From assembly GCF_003963535.1 (NCBI RefSeq), contig NZ_CP034539.1, positions 9,920,001 through 9,984,000 of the forward strand: a DNA stretch of 64,000 bases, given 5' to 3'. Positions 7,494-15,886 of this stretch are shown in pieces. The notes below the pieces were generated by a model. That model worked only from the letters and a program-made list of their open reading frames with translations. It was not told the DNA's origin and made no database searches. How positions within the stretch are numbered: the stretch's first letter is position 1; each line of letters opens with the position of its first letter. The position numbers and the translations under genes are program-made. The DNA is from Streptomyces cyaneochromogenes (GTDB lineage Bacteria; Actinomycetota; Actinomycetes; Streptomycetales; Streptomycetaceae).

Positions 7494-9869
7494 ATGGACA
7501 CCAGCCCGAACGAGCCGAGCCGAAGAACCCTCCTCTCCCTCGCCACCACCGCGGGGCTCACCGCCACCCTCGGCACGCTGCCCGCCTTCACCGCCTTTGC
7601 CGCACCCGCCCGCCCCGCAGAGGTCCCGCTGCCCGCCGACGCCTCCCGCCACCGGCTGTGGTGGCAGGCCCCCGGCGACGAGGGCTCCCTGATCGAACAG
7701 GGCCTGCCCCTCGGCAACGGCCGCATCGGCGCCCTCGCGAGCAACGACCCCGGCCGCGAACTGCTGCTGATCACCGACGCCACCATGTGGACCGGCGGCC
7801 TCAACGACACGCTCGACAAGGACGGCCAGTTCCCCTACGGCCGCTCGGACTTCGGCTCGTTCACGCTGCTGGCCAGGCTCACCGTCGACATCCCCGACCA
7901 CGACCTCGGCGCCGTCTCCGGCTACCGCCGCACCCTCGACCTCGCCCAGGGCCTCGTCACCAGCTCCTACGTCCGCTCCGGCGTCACCTACCGGCGCGAG
8001 ATGTACGCCAGCCACCCCGACGACGTCATCGTCCTGCACTTCACGCAGAGCGGCGGCGGCCGCTACACCGGCACCATCCAGCTGACCGGCACCCACGGCG
8101 AGAACCCGACAGCCGCCGAGTCCTTCGAGGCGACCCTCCCCAACGGCCTGCGCTACGGCGCCGCCGTCACGGCCCGCGGCAGTGGCGGCAAGGTCGGCGT
8201 GCACGGCACCCGGATCGACTTCTCCGGCTGCAAGGACCTCACGGTGGTGGTCGGCGCCGGTACCAACTACGCGCCCGACGCCGAAGCCGGCTTCCGCGAC
8301 GCCTCCCTCGACCCCGAGCGGCTGGCCCGTACGAAGGTCCGCGCCGCCGCCACGGAATCGGCCGGCGCCCTGCGTCGCACCCACGTCGCCGACTACCGCG
8401 CCCTGTACGGACGGTTCGACCTCTCCCTCGGCGCCTCCACGGACGCCCAGCGCGAACTGGACACCTGGGAGCGCCTGCACGCCCGCACCCGCGATCCCGA
8501 ACCCGACCCCGAACTGGAAGCCGCCTACCTCCAGTTCGGCCGCTACCTCATGATCTCCGGCTCACGCGGCAGCCTGCCCCTCAACCTCCAGGGGCTGTGG
8601 CTGGACGGCAACGACCCGGACTGGATGGGCGACTACCACACCGACATCAACATCCAGATGAACTACTGGATGGCCGACCGGACGGGCCTCGGGCCCTGCT
8701 TCGACGCCCTCACCGACTACTGTCTCGCCCAGCTCCCGTCCTGGACCGACATCACCCGCCGCCTCTTCAACGACCCGCGCAACCGCTACCGCAACTCCAG
8801 CGGTGAGAACGCCGGCTGGACCGTCGCCATCTCCACCAACCCCTACGGCGGTGGCGGCTGGTGGTGGCACCCGGCGGGCAACGCCTGGCTGTGCACCACC
8901 CTGTGGGAGCACTACGAGTACACCGGGTCGCGCGAACACCTGAAGAAGATCTACCCGCTGCTCAAAGGCGCGTGCGAGTTCTGGGCGGCGCGGCTGCTCG
9001 CCACCACCCTCCCCGGCACCTCGCGGGAGGTCCTCGTCGCGGACAGCGACTGGTCGCCGGAGCACGGCCCGCTCGACGCCAAGGGCATCACCTATGCTCA
9101 GGAACTGGTGTGGGCGCTGTTCGGGAACTACTGCACCGCGGCTGCCGAGCTGCGGAGGGACACCGGCTACGCGGACACGATCGCCGCACTGCGCAGGAGG
9201 CTGTACCTGCCGCGGGTCAGCCCGACCACCGGCTGGCTGGAGGAGTGGATGTCCCCCGACAACCTGGGTGAGACCACGCACCGCCACCTGTCCCCGCTCG
9301 TCGGCCTGTTCCCCGGCGACCGCATCCGCCCCGACGGCTCCACCCCGTCCGACATCGTCGCCGGCGCCACCGCCGTGCTCACCGCGCGCGGCATGGAGAG
9401 CTTCGGCTGGGCCAACGCCTGGCGCAGCCTGTGCTGGGCACGCCTGAAGGACGCGGACAACGCCTACCAACTGTTCGTCAACAACCTCCGCCCCTCGACG
9501 GACGGCAGCAACGGCACGGCATTCAACCTCTTCGACATCTACGAGGTGGAACGCGGCCGGGGCATCTTCCAGATCGACGCCAACTTCGGCACACCGGCCG
9601 CGATGGTGGAGATGCTGCTGTACTCCCGGCCGGGACACATCGAACTCCTCCCCGCGCTCCCCGAGGCCTGGGCCGCCTCGGGGTCCATCAGGGGCGTGGC
9701 CGCGCGCGGCGGCTTCGAGGTCGACCTGAGCTGGCGCGACGGCAGACCGACCGAGGCCCGCGTCCACAGCGTCGGCGGCCGCACCACGACGGTCGCGTAC
9801 GGTGACGTGTCCCGCACGCTCACCCTGAAGCCCGGTGCCGCCGTCACCCTGAAGGACTTCGCCCGGTGA
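7494..9869 (+). CDS. GH95-family exo-glycosidase (alpha-L-fucosidase or alpha-L-galactosidase)
   Basis: 791 residues from ATG 7494 (GGAG site 6 bases upstream). The N-terminus SRRTLLSLATTAGL with a following AFA-AP cleavage region resembles a twin-arginine signal, so export by Tat is likely. The fold matches GH95: an N-terminal beta domain (RLWWQAPGDEGSLIEQGLPLGNGRIGA), then an (alpha/alpha)6 barrel. Catalytic-region motifs characteristic of the family are visible: DINIQMNYW (paired Asn), EEWMSPDN (acid Glu) and IFQIDANFG (Asp). The family hydrolyses terminal alpha-L-fucose or alpha-L-galactose by inversion. It sits between GH27 and an SGNH hydrolase whose start overlaps its stop. Confidence 0.88.
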   Translation: MDTSPNEPSRRTLLSLATTAGLTATLGTLPAFTAFAAPARPAEVPLPADASRHRLWWQAPGDEGSLIEQGLPLGNGRIGALASNDPGRELLLITDATMWTGGLNDTLDKDGQFPYGRSDFGSFTLLARLTVDIPDHDLGAVSGYRRTLDLAQGLVTSSYVRSGVTYRREMYASHPDDVIVLHFTQSGGGRYTGTIQLTGTHGENPTAAESFEATLPNGLRYGAAVTARGSGGKVGVHGTRIDFSGCKDLTVVVGAGTNYAPDAEAGFRDASLDPERLARTKVRAAATESAGALRRTHVADYRALYGRFDLSLGASTDAQRELDTWERLHARTRDPEPDPELEAAYLQFGRYLMISGSRGSLPLNLQGLWLDGNDPDWMGDYHTDINIQMNYWMADRTGLGPCFDALTDYCLAQLPSWTDITRRLFNDPRNRYRNSSGENAGWTVAISTNPYGGGGWWWHPAGNAWLCTTLWEHYEYTGSREHLKKIYPLLKGACEFWAARLLATTLPGTSREVLVADSDWSPEHGPLDAKGITYAQELVWALFGNYCTAAAELRRDTGYADTIAALRRRLYLPRVSPTTGWLEEWMSPDNLGETTHRHLSPLVGLFPGDRIRPDGSTPSDIVAGATAVLTARGMESFGWANAWRSLCWARLKDADNAYQLFVNNLRPSTDGSNGTAFNLFDIYEVERGRGIFQIDANFGTPAAMVEMLLYSRPGHIELLPALPEAWAASGSIRGVAARGGFEVDLSWRDGRPTEARVHSVGGRTTTVAYGDVSRTLTLKPGAAVTLKDFAR

Positions 9870-11056
9870 GGCCCCGACTCCCGTCGGCCGCCGTCCTGTT
9901 GACGCTCGTCGCCTGCCAGTCCGCGCCCGCCGAAGCCACCGCCGACGCGAGCGGCGTCGTCACCTGGGCGGCGAGCGCCGACCGCATGGGCGACGGCATC
10001 GCCGGCCGCGGCTACCGCCTCGTCGTACACACCAGCACGGGTGGAAGCGACCTGCGGATCCGGCTCTCCAACGCCTTCGGGGACCGGCCGATGACCTTCG
10101 ACAGCGTCTACGCCGGCGTCCAGAAGCAGGGCGCCGAACTGCGGCCGGGAAGCAACCGGCGCCTGGCCTTCGGCGGTGCGCGCACGGTCACCGTGCCGGC
10201 GGGCGGCACCGTGTGGAGCGACCCGCTGCCCGGCAGGCTGCCCGCCGAGACCGACCTCGTCGTCAGCCTGCACAGCCCGGACGCCGGTGGCCCGGCGAGC
10301 GGCCACTGGATGGCCATGCAGACGTCGTACGCCACCCAGGGCGACCACACCGCCGAGGAGAGCGGCGCCGCCTGGACCATCCCGACCAGTTCCTGGTTCT
10401 ACCTCGACGCCGTCTCCGTACGCGCCCCCGCCGGCACCGAAGCCGTCGTCGCCCTCGGCGACTCCATCACCGACGGCTGGGCGTCCACCTCCGACCTGAA
10501 CCGCCGCTGGCCCGACTACCTGGCCCGCCGCCTGCGCAAGGCCGACACGGCGGTGAAGGGCGTGGCCAACGAGGGCATCGCCGGGAACAAGGTCCTCGCG
10601 GACGGCCCCGGCCAGAGCGCGCTGAACCGGCTGGAGCGCGACGCCCTGTCCCTGCCGGGCGTGCGGACCGTGTTCCTCTTCCAGGGCGTGAACGACATCA
10701 AGGCCCACACGGGCGTCACCGCCGAGGACCTGATCGAGGGCTACCGCGAGCTCGCCGACCGGGCGCACGCGGCCGGTAAATGCGTGGCGGTCGCGACCGT
10801 CGGCCCCTTCAAGGGCTGGCACGAATGGGACCCGGCCGCCGAGGCCGTACGCCAGGAGGTCAACGCCTTCCTCCGCACCAGCGGCGAGTTCGACGCCGTC
10901 ACCGACTTCGACCGCATCCTGCGCAGCCCCTACGACCAGGAGAGGATGCTTCCGGCCCTCGACGGCGGCGACCACATACACCCCAACGACAAGGGCATGC
11001 AGGCTATGGCCGACGCCGTAGACCTGAGTACCCTGGACTGCGACGCCACCGGCTGA
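9866..11056 (+). CDS. SGNH/GDSL-family hydrolase, putative lipoprotein
   Basis: 396 residues from a GTG at 9866 that overlaps the GH95 stop by 4 bases (GTGA), implying coupled translation. The N-terminus has a lipobox LVAC with Cys17. Residues 30-190 form a beta-rich domain. The catalytic SGNH domain begins with GDSITDG (Ser200), includes FQGVNDI, and ends with the DxxH pair GGDHIHP. Such proteins are carbohydrate esterases or lipases; in this operon, deacylation of a plant polysaccharide is the natural guess. The gene converges on the LuxR gene with only 14 bases between the stops. Confidence 0.85.
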   Translation: MRPRLPSAAVLLTLVACQSAPAEATADASGVVTWAASADRMGDGIAGRGYRLVVHTSTGGSDLRIRLSNAFGDRPMTFDSVYAGVQKQGAELRPGSNRRLAFGGARTVTVPAGGTVWSDPLPGRLPAETDLVVSLHSPDAGGPASGHWMAMQTSYATQGDHTAEESGAAWTIPTSSWFYLDAVSVRAPAGTEAVVALGDSITDGWASTSDLNRRWPDYLARRLRKADTAVKGVANEGIAGNKVLADGPGQSALNRLERDALSLPGVRTVFLFQGVNDIKAHTGVTAEDLIEGYRELADRAHAAGKCVAVATVGPFKGWHEWDPAAEAVRQEVNAFLRTSGEFDAVTDFDRILRSPYDQERMLPALDGGDHIHPNDKGMQAMADAVDLSTLDCDATG

Positions 11057-11070
11057 TCTGGCGGGCCGTG

Positions 11071-14016
11071 TCACCCGCCCACCGTCTCCTCACGCGTGAT
11101 CAGGCCCTCCCGATAGGCCACCGCCACCGCCTCCGTGCGGCTCGCGGCGCTCAGCTTGGCGAGGATGTTGGAGACGTGGACGCTCGCCGTCTTGCCGGTG
11201 ATGTACAGCTCCTCGCCGATCTGCCGGTTGCTGCGGCCGAGGGCGAGGAGGCGCAGGACGTCCTGCTCGCGGGCCGTGAGCGGGGAGGAGCGGTCGGGTG
11301 AGGCCTCCGCGAGGCGCCCGCGGCGAACGAGGGTGTCCAGTCGCTCCAGCAGGGGAGTGGCGCGGAGCCGGGCCGCCGTCTCCCGGGCGGCCCGGGCCTC
11401 GGTGGCCGCCGCCTCGCGGTCGCCCGCGGCCAACAGGGCCTCGGCGTGGCGCAGTCGGCACCGCGCCCGTTCGTAGTCGTCGCCGTAGTCGAACGCGGCC
11501 ACCGCCTTCGCCCACGCGGCCGCGTCCGGCCCGGCCACCGCCCGCGCCCACTCCGCCTCCGCACGGGCCAGCCACGCCATGCCCTCCGGGCCCTGCGGCA
11601 TGCCGACCCGGCCGCGTGCGGCCGTCGTCCGGGCCAGTTCGACCAGCTCGGTCGCCGTGTCCGCCCAGCCGCGTACCCCCGCCTCGTCACCGTTCTGGCG
11701 CAGCTCGGCGGCCCGGTCGGCGACGGCGCAGAGCGCGAGGGCGGCGAGCCGGACCGTGACGTCGGGCAGGATCCCCGTGTCGTCGGTGAGGGCCGACACG
11801 GTCGAACGCATCAGCCGCACCGCCTCCTCCGCGTCACCGCGCAGCGCGGCGGCGTCGGTGAGCGTGATGGCCGCGACGAGCGTGCTCATCCAGTCGAAGG
11901 GCCCCTCCAGCAGGGCGCGAGCCTGCTCGGTGGCCGCGGAGTCACCGCGCGCGAGGGCGACGTAGAGTGCCGGGCCGAACGTGTAGGCGCCGGACGCGGG
12001 CAGCGTTTCGGCGTCGGCCGCCGCGGTGCGCACGCACTCGTCCCAGCGGCCCAGCGTGTACAGCACGAGCAGCTGCAGAAACCGCATCTCCAGCGGATAC
12101 GGCGAGGACAGCAAGCCCGCACGCCGGGCCCGGTCCAGCCCCTCCGCCAGCCAGGGCAAGGACTCCTCCAGATCACCGGACTCGTGGCAGCCGGCGGCGA
12201 GATGGAACAGGGCGCGCATCTCCACCGGCGCGTTGCCCGACTGCCGCGCCAACTCCCGTGCCTCACGGAGCCGTTCACGTCCCTGCGGCGTGCGCCGGCC
12301 ACCGCCCTCGAGCGTGGCCAGCGAGATGAGCAGGTCGGCCCGGGCATCCGTCACCTGGAGCTTCTCCGCGGTGCGCAGGGCCTCGCGGGCGACCCGCAGC
12401 GCGGTCTCGTCTTCCCCGACCGTGCGCGCCGCCATGACATGCGTGGCCGCCGCCCACACCCAGGTCCGCGACGGGGGCTCCGCCGGGATCAGGGCGAGCG
12501 CCTCACTGCTGTAGGCGAACGCCGCGTTCAGGCTGTCGACGCCGAGCAGATTGCCGGCGAGGGTGTAGCGGACCCGGGCCGCGAGCTCGGTGTCCGCGTC
12601 GTGGCCCACACCCGCCAGTGCGGCGCGGGTGAGGGCGACCGCGCGGTGTGCCTCCCCGGCGTGCGCGGCCGCCGCCGACGCGCGCAGGGTGAGCGTCACC
12701 CGGTCGTAGCGCTCACCCGAGGGCCGCGCCGACGGGTCCACCGACGACCACAGATCCAGCGCGGCCTCCAGATGCCGCAGCTCCTCGGCGGGCGCGCCCA
12801 CCCCCTGCGCGTGGTCGGCGGCCTCCAGCGAGGCGACCAGTGCCTCGGCCAGGTCATGGCTCGCGCGGTGGTGATGGGCGCGCTCCGCCGCCGTCTCGGC
12901 CGTGCGTCCGCGTCCGGCGAGCAGGCGGGCGAACGTGCCGTGCAGCCGGGCCCGTTCACCCGGCAGCAGATCGGCGTAGACCGCCTCACGTGCCAGCGCG
13001 TGCCGGAAGGCATACGTGTCGCGGTCGCCCGGCACGAGCAGCTGCCGCCCGAGGGCCTCACGCAGCGCCGACTCCAGCTCCTCCTCCGGAATACCCACGG
13101 CACCGAGCAGCAGGTCGTGCTCGACACGACGTCCCGCGACGGCTGCCGTGCGCAGCACCTGCTGCGCGGTGTCCGTCAGCTGCTCGAACCGGATCAGGAG
13201 AGCGTCGGCCAGCCCGCCGGGCATCCCGCCGGGCTCCGCGTCCGTGGCCGCGACCAGTTCCTCCGCGTAGAAGGCGTTCCCCTCGGCCCGCTCGACGATC
13301 CGTCGCACCGTGGCGTCCGGCAGCGGCCGCTCCTGCACGGCCCGCACCAGCCGGGCCACCTCGGCGTCGGCCATCGGCCGCAGCTCCAGCCGCTCCACGG
13401 CGGGCAGCCGCACCAGCTCGGCGAGCAACGGGCGCAGCGGATGACGCCGATGCAGATCATCCGCGCGGTACGACGCGAGCACGGCCAGCCGGTGCGAGGG
13501 CGCCCCGCTCGCGGCCCGCTGCAGGATCCCCCGGCTCAGCAGGAACCGCAGCAGGTCCCGCGACGACTGGTCGGCCCAGTGCAGGTCCTCCAGCACGAGC
13601 AGCACCGGCGCGACATCCGCCAGATCACCCAGCAGCCCCGCGATGCCCTCGAACAGCCGTAGCCGGTCCCCTACCGCGTCCGTCCCGCCGCCCAGCAGCC
13701 GGTCGACCACCGGGTGCGCGGCCAGGACGTCGGCGAACCGCTCGTCACCGGCGACCGCCCCCAGCACCTCGGTGAACGGCAGATACGGCAGCCCGACATC
13801 ACCGAGATCGACACAGTGTCCGGTCAGCACGATCATGCCGCGATCGACGGCCCGCCCCGCGACCTCGTCCAGCACCCGGGTCTTGCCGACCCCGGCATCG
13901 CCGGCGATGAGCACGGCCCGGGCCTCACCGCCCCGGGCACGCTCCAACACCCCGGAGAGCCGGTCCAGTTCGACGTCCCGCCCGATCAACGGCGTGCTGA
14001 ATGAGGTCTGCGACAC
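11071..14016 (-). CDS. Large ATP-binding LuxR-type regulator (LAL/MalT-like)
   Basis: 981 residues from a GTG at 14014-14016 with an AGGATG-type site. The N-terminal AAA-like ATPase has Walker A GDAGVGKT (39-46) and Walker B-like VLLVLEDLHWAD. A long TPR-rich middle follows. The C-terminus is a LuxR/GerE helix-turn-helix (LTAREQDVLRLLALGRSNRQIG to VSNILAKL). This is the standard LAL layout and size. Such regulators usually respond to small ligands; no target is evident. It follows the UBP zinc-finger gene by 74 bases on the same strand, so some read-through from that operon is possible. It converges with the SGNH gene. Confidence 0.9.
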   Translation of the reverse strand: MSQTSFSTPLIGRDVELDRLSGVLERARGGEARAVLIAGDAGVGKTRVLDEVAGRAVDRGMIVLTGHCVDLGDVGLPYLPFTEVLGAVAGDERFADVLAAHPVVDRLLGGGTDAVGDRLRLFEGIAGLLGDLADVAPVLLVLEDLHWADQSSRDLLRFLLSRGILQRAASGAPSHRLAVLASYRADDLHRRHPLRPLLAELVRLPAVERLELRPMADAEVARLVRAVQERPLPDATVRRIVERAEGNAFYAEELVAATDAEPGGMPGGLADALLIRFEQLTDTAQQVLRTAAVAGRRVEHDLLLGAVGIPEEELESALREALGRQLLVPGDRDTYAFRHALAREAVYADLLPGERARLHGTFARLLAGRGRTAETAAERAHHHRASHDLAEALVASLEAADHAQGVGAPAEELRHLEAALDLWSSVDPSARPSGERYDRVTLTLRASAAAAHAGEAHRAVALTRAALAGVGHDADTELAARVRYTLAGNLLGVDSLNAAFAYSSEALALIPAEPPSRTWVWAAATHVMAARTVGEDETALRVAREALRTAEKLQVTDARADLLISLATLEGGGRRTPQGRERLREARELARQSGNAPVEMRALFHLAAGCHESGDLEESLPWLAEGLDRARRAGLLSSPYPLEMRFLQLLVLYTLGRWDECVRTAAADAETLPASGAYTFGPALYVALARGDSAATEQARALLEGPFDWMSTLVAAITLTDAAALRGDAEEAVRLMRSTVSALTDDTGILPDVTVRLAALALCAVADRAAELRQNGDEAGVRGWADTATELVELARTTAARGRVGMPQGPEGMAWLARAEAEWARAVAGPDAAAWAKAVAAFDYGDDYERARCRLRHAEALLAAGDREAAATEARAARETAARLRATPLLERLDTLVRRGRLAEASPDRSSPLTAREQDVLRLLALGRSNRQIGEELYITGKTASVHVSNILAKLSAASRTEAVAVAYREGLITREETVGG

Positions 14017-14090
14017 GGATACATCCTGTCACTCACGACCGACAACACCCGGGTCGACCTGATTTCGAGGGAGCGCCGCGATACGCGCGA

Positions 14091-14444
14091 TCAGGCGCGC
14101 AGCGTCTTCGCCCAGTCGTCCGGGACCCGCCCCGCGGGCCCCGGCGCCGGCTGATCGGCCGGATGGCTCACCGGCGGAGCCAGCTCGGGTCCCGACTCGT
14201 ACATCTCGTTCGTGGCGTAGTCCCAGAACCACTCCTCACCCGGCTCGAAACTCTGCACGAACGGATGGCCGGTGTCCCGGAAGTGCGCGGTCGCGTGTTT
14301 CGCGGGCGAACTGTCGCAACAGCCCACATGACCGCACGTCGCACATCGCCGCAGATGGAACCACCACCCGCCGACCGCATCGCATTCGGCGCACCCGCTC
14401 CCGCTCGGCGGAACGCTCGGATCGATTCCGTTGTCGCTGGTCAT
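14091..14444 (-). CDS. UBP-type zinc-finger protein
   Basis: 117 residues. Cys18, Cys21, Cys34, Cys37, Cys42/43 and His50, His54, His60 make the pattern of a UBP zinc finger (CAEC ... CATCGHVGCC ... HATAHFRDTGH). In eukaryotes this finger binds ubiquitin tails; actinobacterial versions have no known partner. The start overlaps the stop of the kinase gene by 4 bases, so it is the third gene of the operon 17,556 to 14,091 and is probably a partner of the kinase/flavoprotein pair. A Pro-rich tail follows the finger. Confidence 0.85.
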   Translation of the reverse strand: MTSDNGIDPSVPPSGSGCAECDAVGGWWFHLRRCATCGHVGCCDSSPAKHATAHFRDTGHPFVQSFEPGEEWFWDYATNEMYESGPELAPPVSHPADQPAPGPAGRVPDDWAKTLRA

Positions 14445-15886
14445 TCGGACTCCTCCTCGACCGCTGTCAGCGGAAGCAGCACCTGGAACCGTGTGTCACC
14501 CGGCACCGACTCCACCTGGATGTTGCCGTGATGCTTGTTGACCACGATCCGCCAGGAGATGTCGAGGCCGAGCCCGGTGCCCTCACCCACGGGTTTCGTC
14601 GTGAAGAAGGGATCGAAGATCCGCCCCCGGTTCTCCGGCGGGATACCCACGCCCGTGTCGCGGAACTCCACCAGCAGCCGGTCGTGGTCCGAGGCCGTCC
14701 GCACGGTCAAGGTCCCCTCGCCGCCCGCGCTGTTGATCGCGGCGACCGCGTTGTCGATGAGGTTCGTCCACACCTGGTTGAGCTCCGCCGGGTACGCGGG
14801 GATCTTCGGCAGCGTACGGTCGTACTCCTTGACGACCTTGATCTGCCGGCCGATCTTGCCCGAGAGCATCAGCAGGGTGCTGTCGAGGAGTTCGTGCACG
14901 TCGGCGTTCTGGAAGGGCGCGCGGTCGAGCTGGGAGTACTGCTTGGCGGCGTCGACGAGATGCGAGATGCGCGTGGTGGAGTCCGCGATCTCGTCCATGA
15001 GCAGCTCGGTCTCGACGGTGTAGTTGAGCCAGCCGACCGCACTCGGCAGCATGTCCTCGTCCACCGTCGACGCGACCTGGTCCAGCCAGTCGACGTCCAG
15101 GCCCGCCTGGACGAAGGTGGGGGCGATGCGCCAGCCCTCCGGGATGTCGTGGTCGTCGAGCCAGTCGGTGAGCGTGTCCTCCCGGTCCGAGGCCTCCAGC
15201 GGGCTCAACGCGGGCGCCTTGGCGACACGTTCGGCGGTGCGCTCCTGGATGTCCACGAGGTTCGCCAGGGTCTCGGGGGAGTAGGAGCCGCCGGCGATGA
15301 CGGCGAGCTTGTGCCGCATCTTCGCCACCCGCTCCCGCAGCGTCGCGGTGGCTCGTACGGCCGCCGCCGCGGGGTTGTTGAGCTCATGCGTGAGACCGGC
15401 GGACAACGACCCCAGCGCCAGCAGCCGTTCGCGCTGCCCGATGGCCCGCTGGGTGTTCTTCGAACCGAAGAAGAGGCCCTCCAGCAGGTGGACCGCCATC
15501 GGGAACCACTCCTGCATGATGCCGGCGAACGAGTCGGCGGGCAGCACGAAGAACCGCGTCGGCTCGGTGACCCGCATGGAACCGTTGTAGACCTGCCGCA
15601 CCCGGTCCCCGAGATAGCCCTGCATGGCCCCCGCGTACACCCCGCGCTGGGAGGTACGGCTCACCTCGACGTCGTCGCCGCCCACCCGGCGCGACAGGAC
15701 GACCGTGCCCTCGACCATCACGTAGAAACAGGTGGCCGGCTCGCCCTCGGTGTAGACGGGACCGGGCTCGAACCGCTCCATCCGCCCCTCGCTGCACAAC
15801 CGTCCGAGCTGCTCCGGCGTCAGCTTCTCGAACAGGAACAGCGAGCCGATCTCCTCGGGGTTGCACGGCAGCGGGTGTCCGCTCAT
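14441..15886 (-). CDS. Cytoplasmic histidine kinase with N-terminal cyclic-nucleotide-binding-like domain
   Basis: 481 residues from ATG 15884-15886. Residues 10-130 resemble a cNMP-binding (Crp-like) domain (EPATCFYVMVEGTVVLSRR). The dimerisation helix with phospho-acceptor His167 is in GLTHELNNP. The ATPase domain, about 360-475, has the N-box LIDNAVAAI, G1 DTGVGIP, FFTTKP and the G2 motif GTGLGL. No transmembrane segment is seen, so the kinase senses an internal signal. Start and stop each overlap a neighbour by 4 bases. The upstream gene encodes a receiver domain fused to a flavoprotein, the obvious phosphotransfer partner. Confidence 0.88.
   Translation of the reverse strand: MSGHPLPCNPEEIGSLFLFEKLTPEQLGRLCSEGRMERFEPGPVYTEGEPATCFYVMVEGTVVLSRRVGGDDVEVSRTSQRGVYAGAMQGYLGDRVRQVYNGSMRVTEPTRFFVLPADSFAGIMQEWFPMAVHLLEGLFFGSKNTQRAIGQRERLLALGSLSAGLTHELNNPAAAAVRATATLRERVAKMRHKLAVIAGGSYSPETLANLVDIQERTAERVAKAPALSPLEASDREDTLTDWLDDHDIPEGWRIAPTFVQAGLDVDWLDQVASTVDEDMLPSAVGWLNYTVETELLMDEIADSTTRISHLVDAAKQYSQLDRAPFQNADVHELLDSTLLMLSGKIGRQIKVVKEYDRTLPKIPAYPAELNQVWTNLIDNAVAAINSAGGEGTLTVRTASDHDRLLVEFRDTGVGIPPENRGRIFDPFFTTKPVGEGTGLGLDISWRIVVNKHHGNIQVESVPGDTRFQVLLPLTAVEEESE

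Noticed and set aside
5591..7819. Long minus-strand open frame opposite GH27
   Set aside because: Composition (Val/Gly/Asp rich, no domain) is that of an antisense shadow in high-GC coding DNA; the opposite strand has a clear GH27 with signal peptide and ribosome site.
11060..11079. Short stem GGCGGG/CCCGCC between convergent SGNH and LuxR genes as a terminator
   Set aside because: Only six base pairs and no T-run; not distinguishable from chance.
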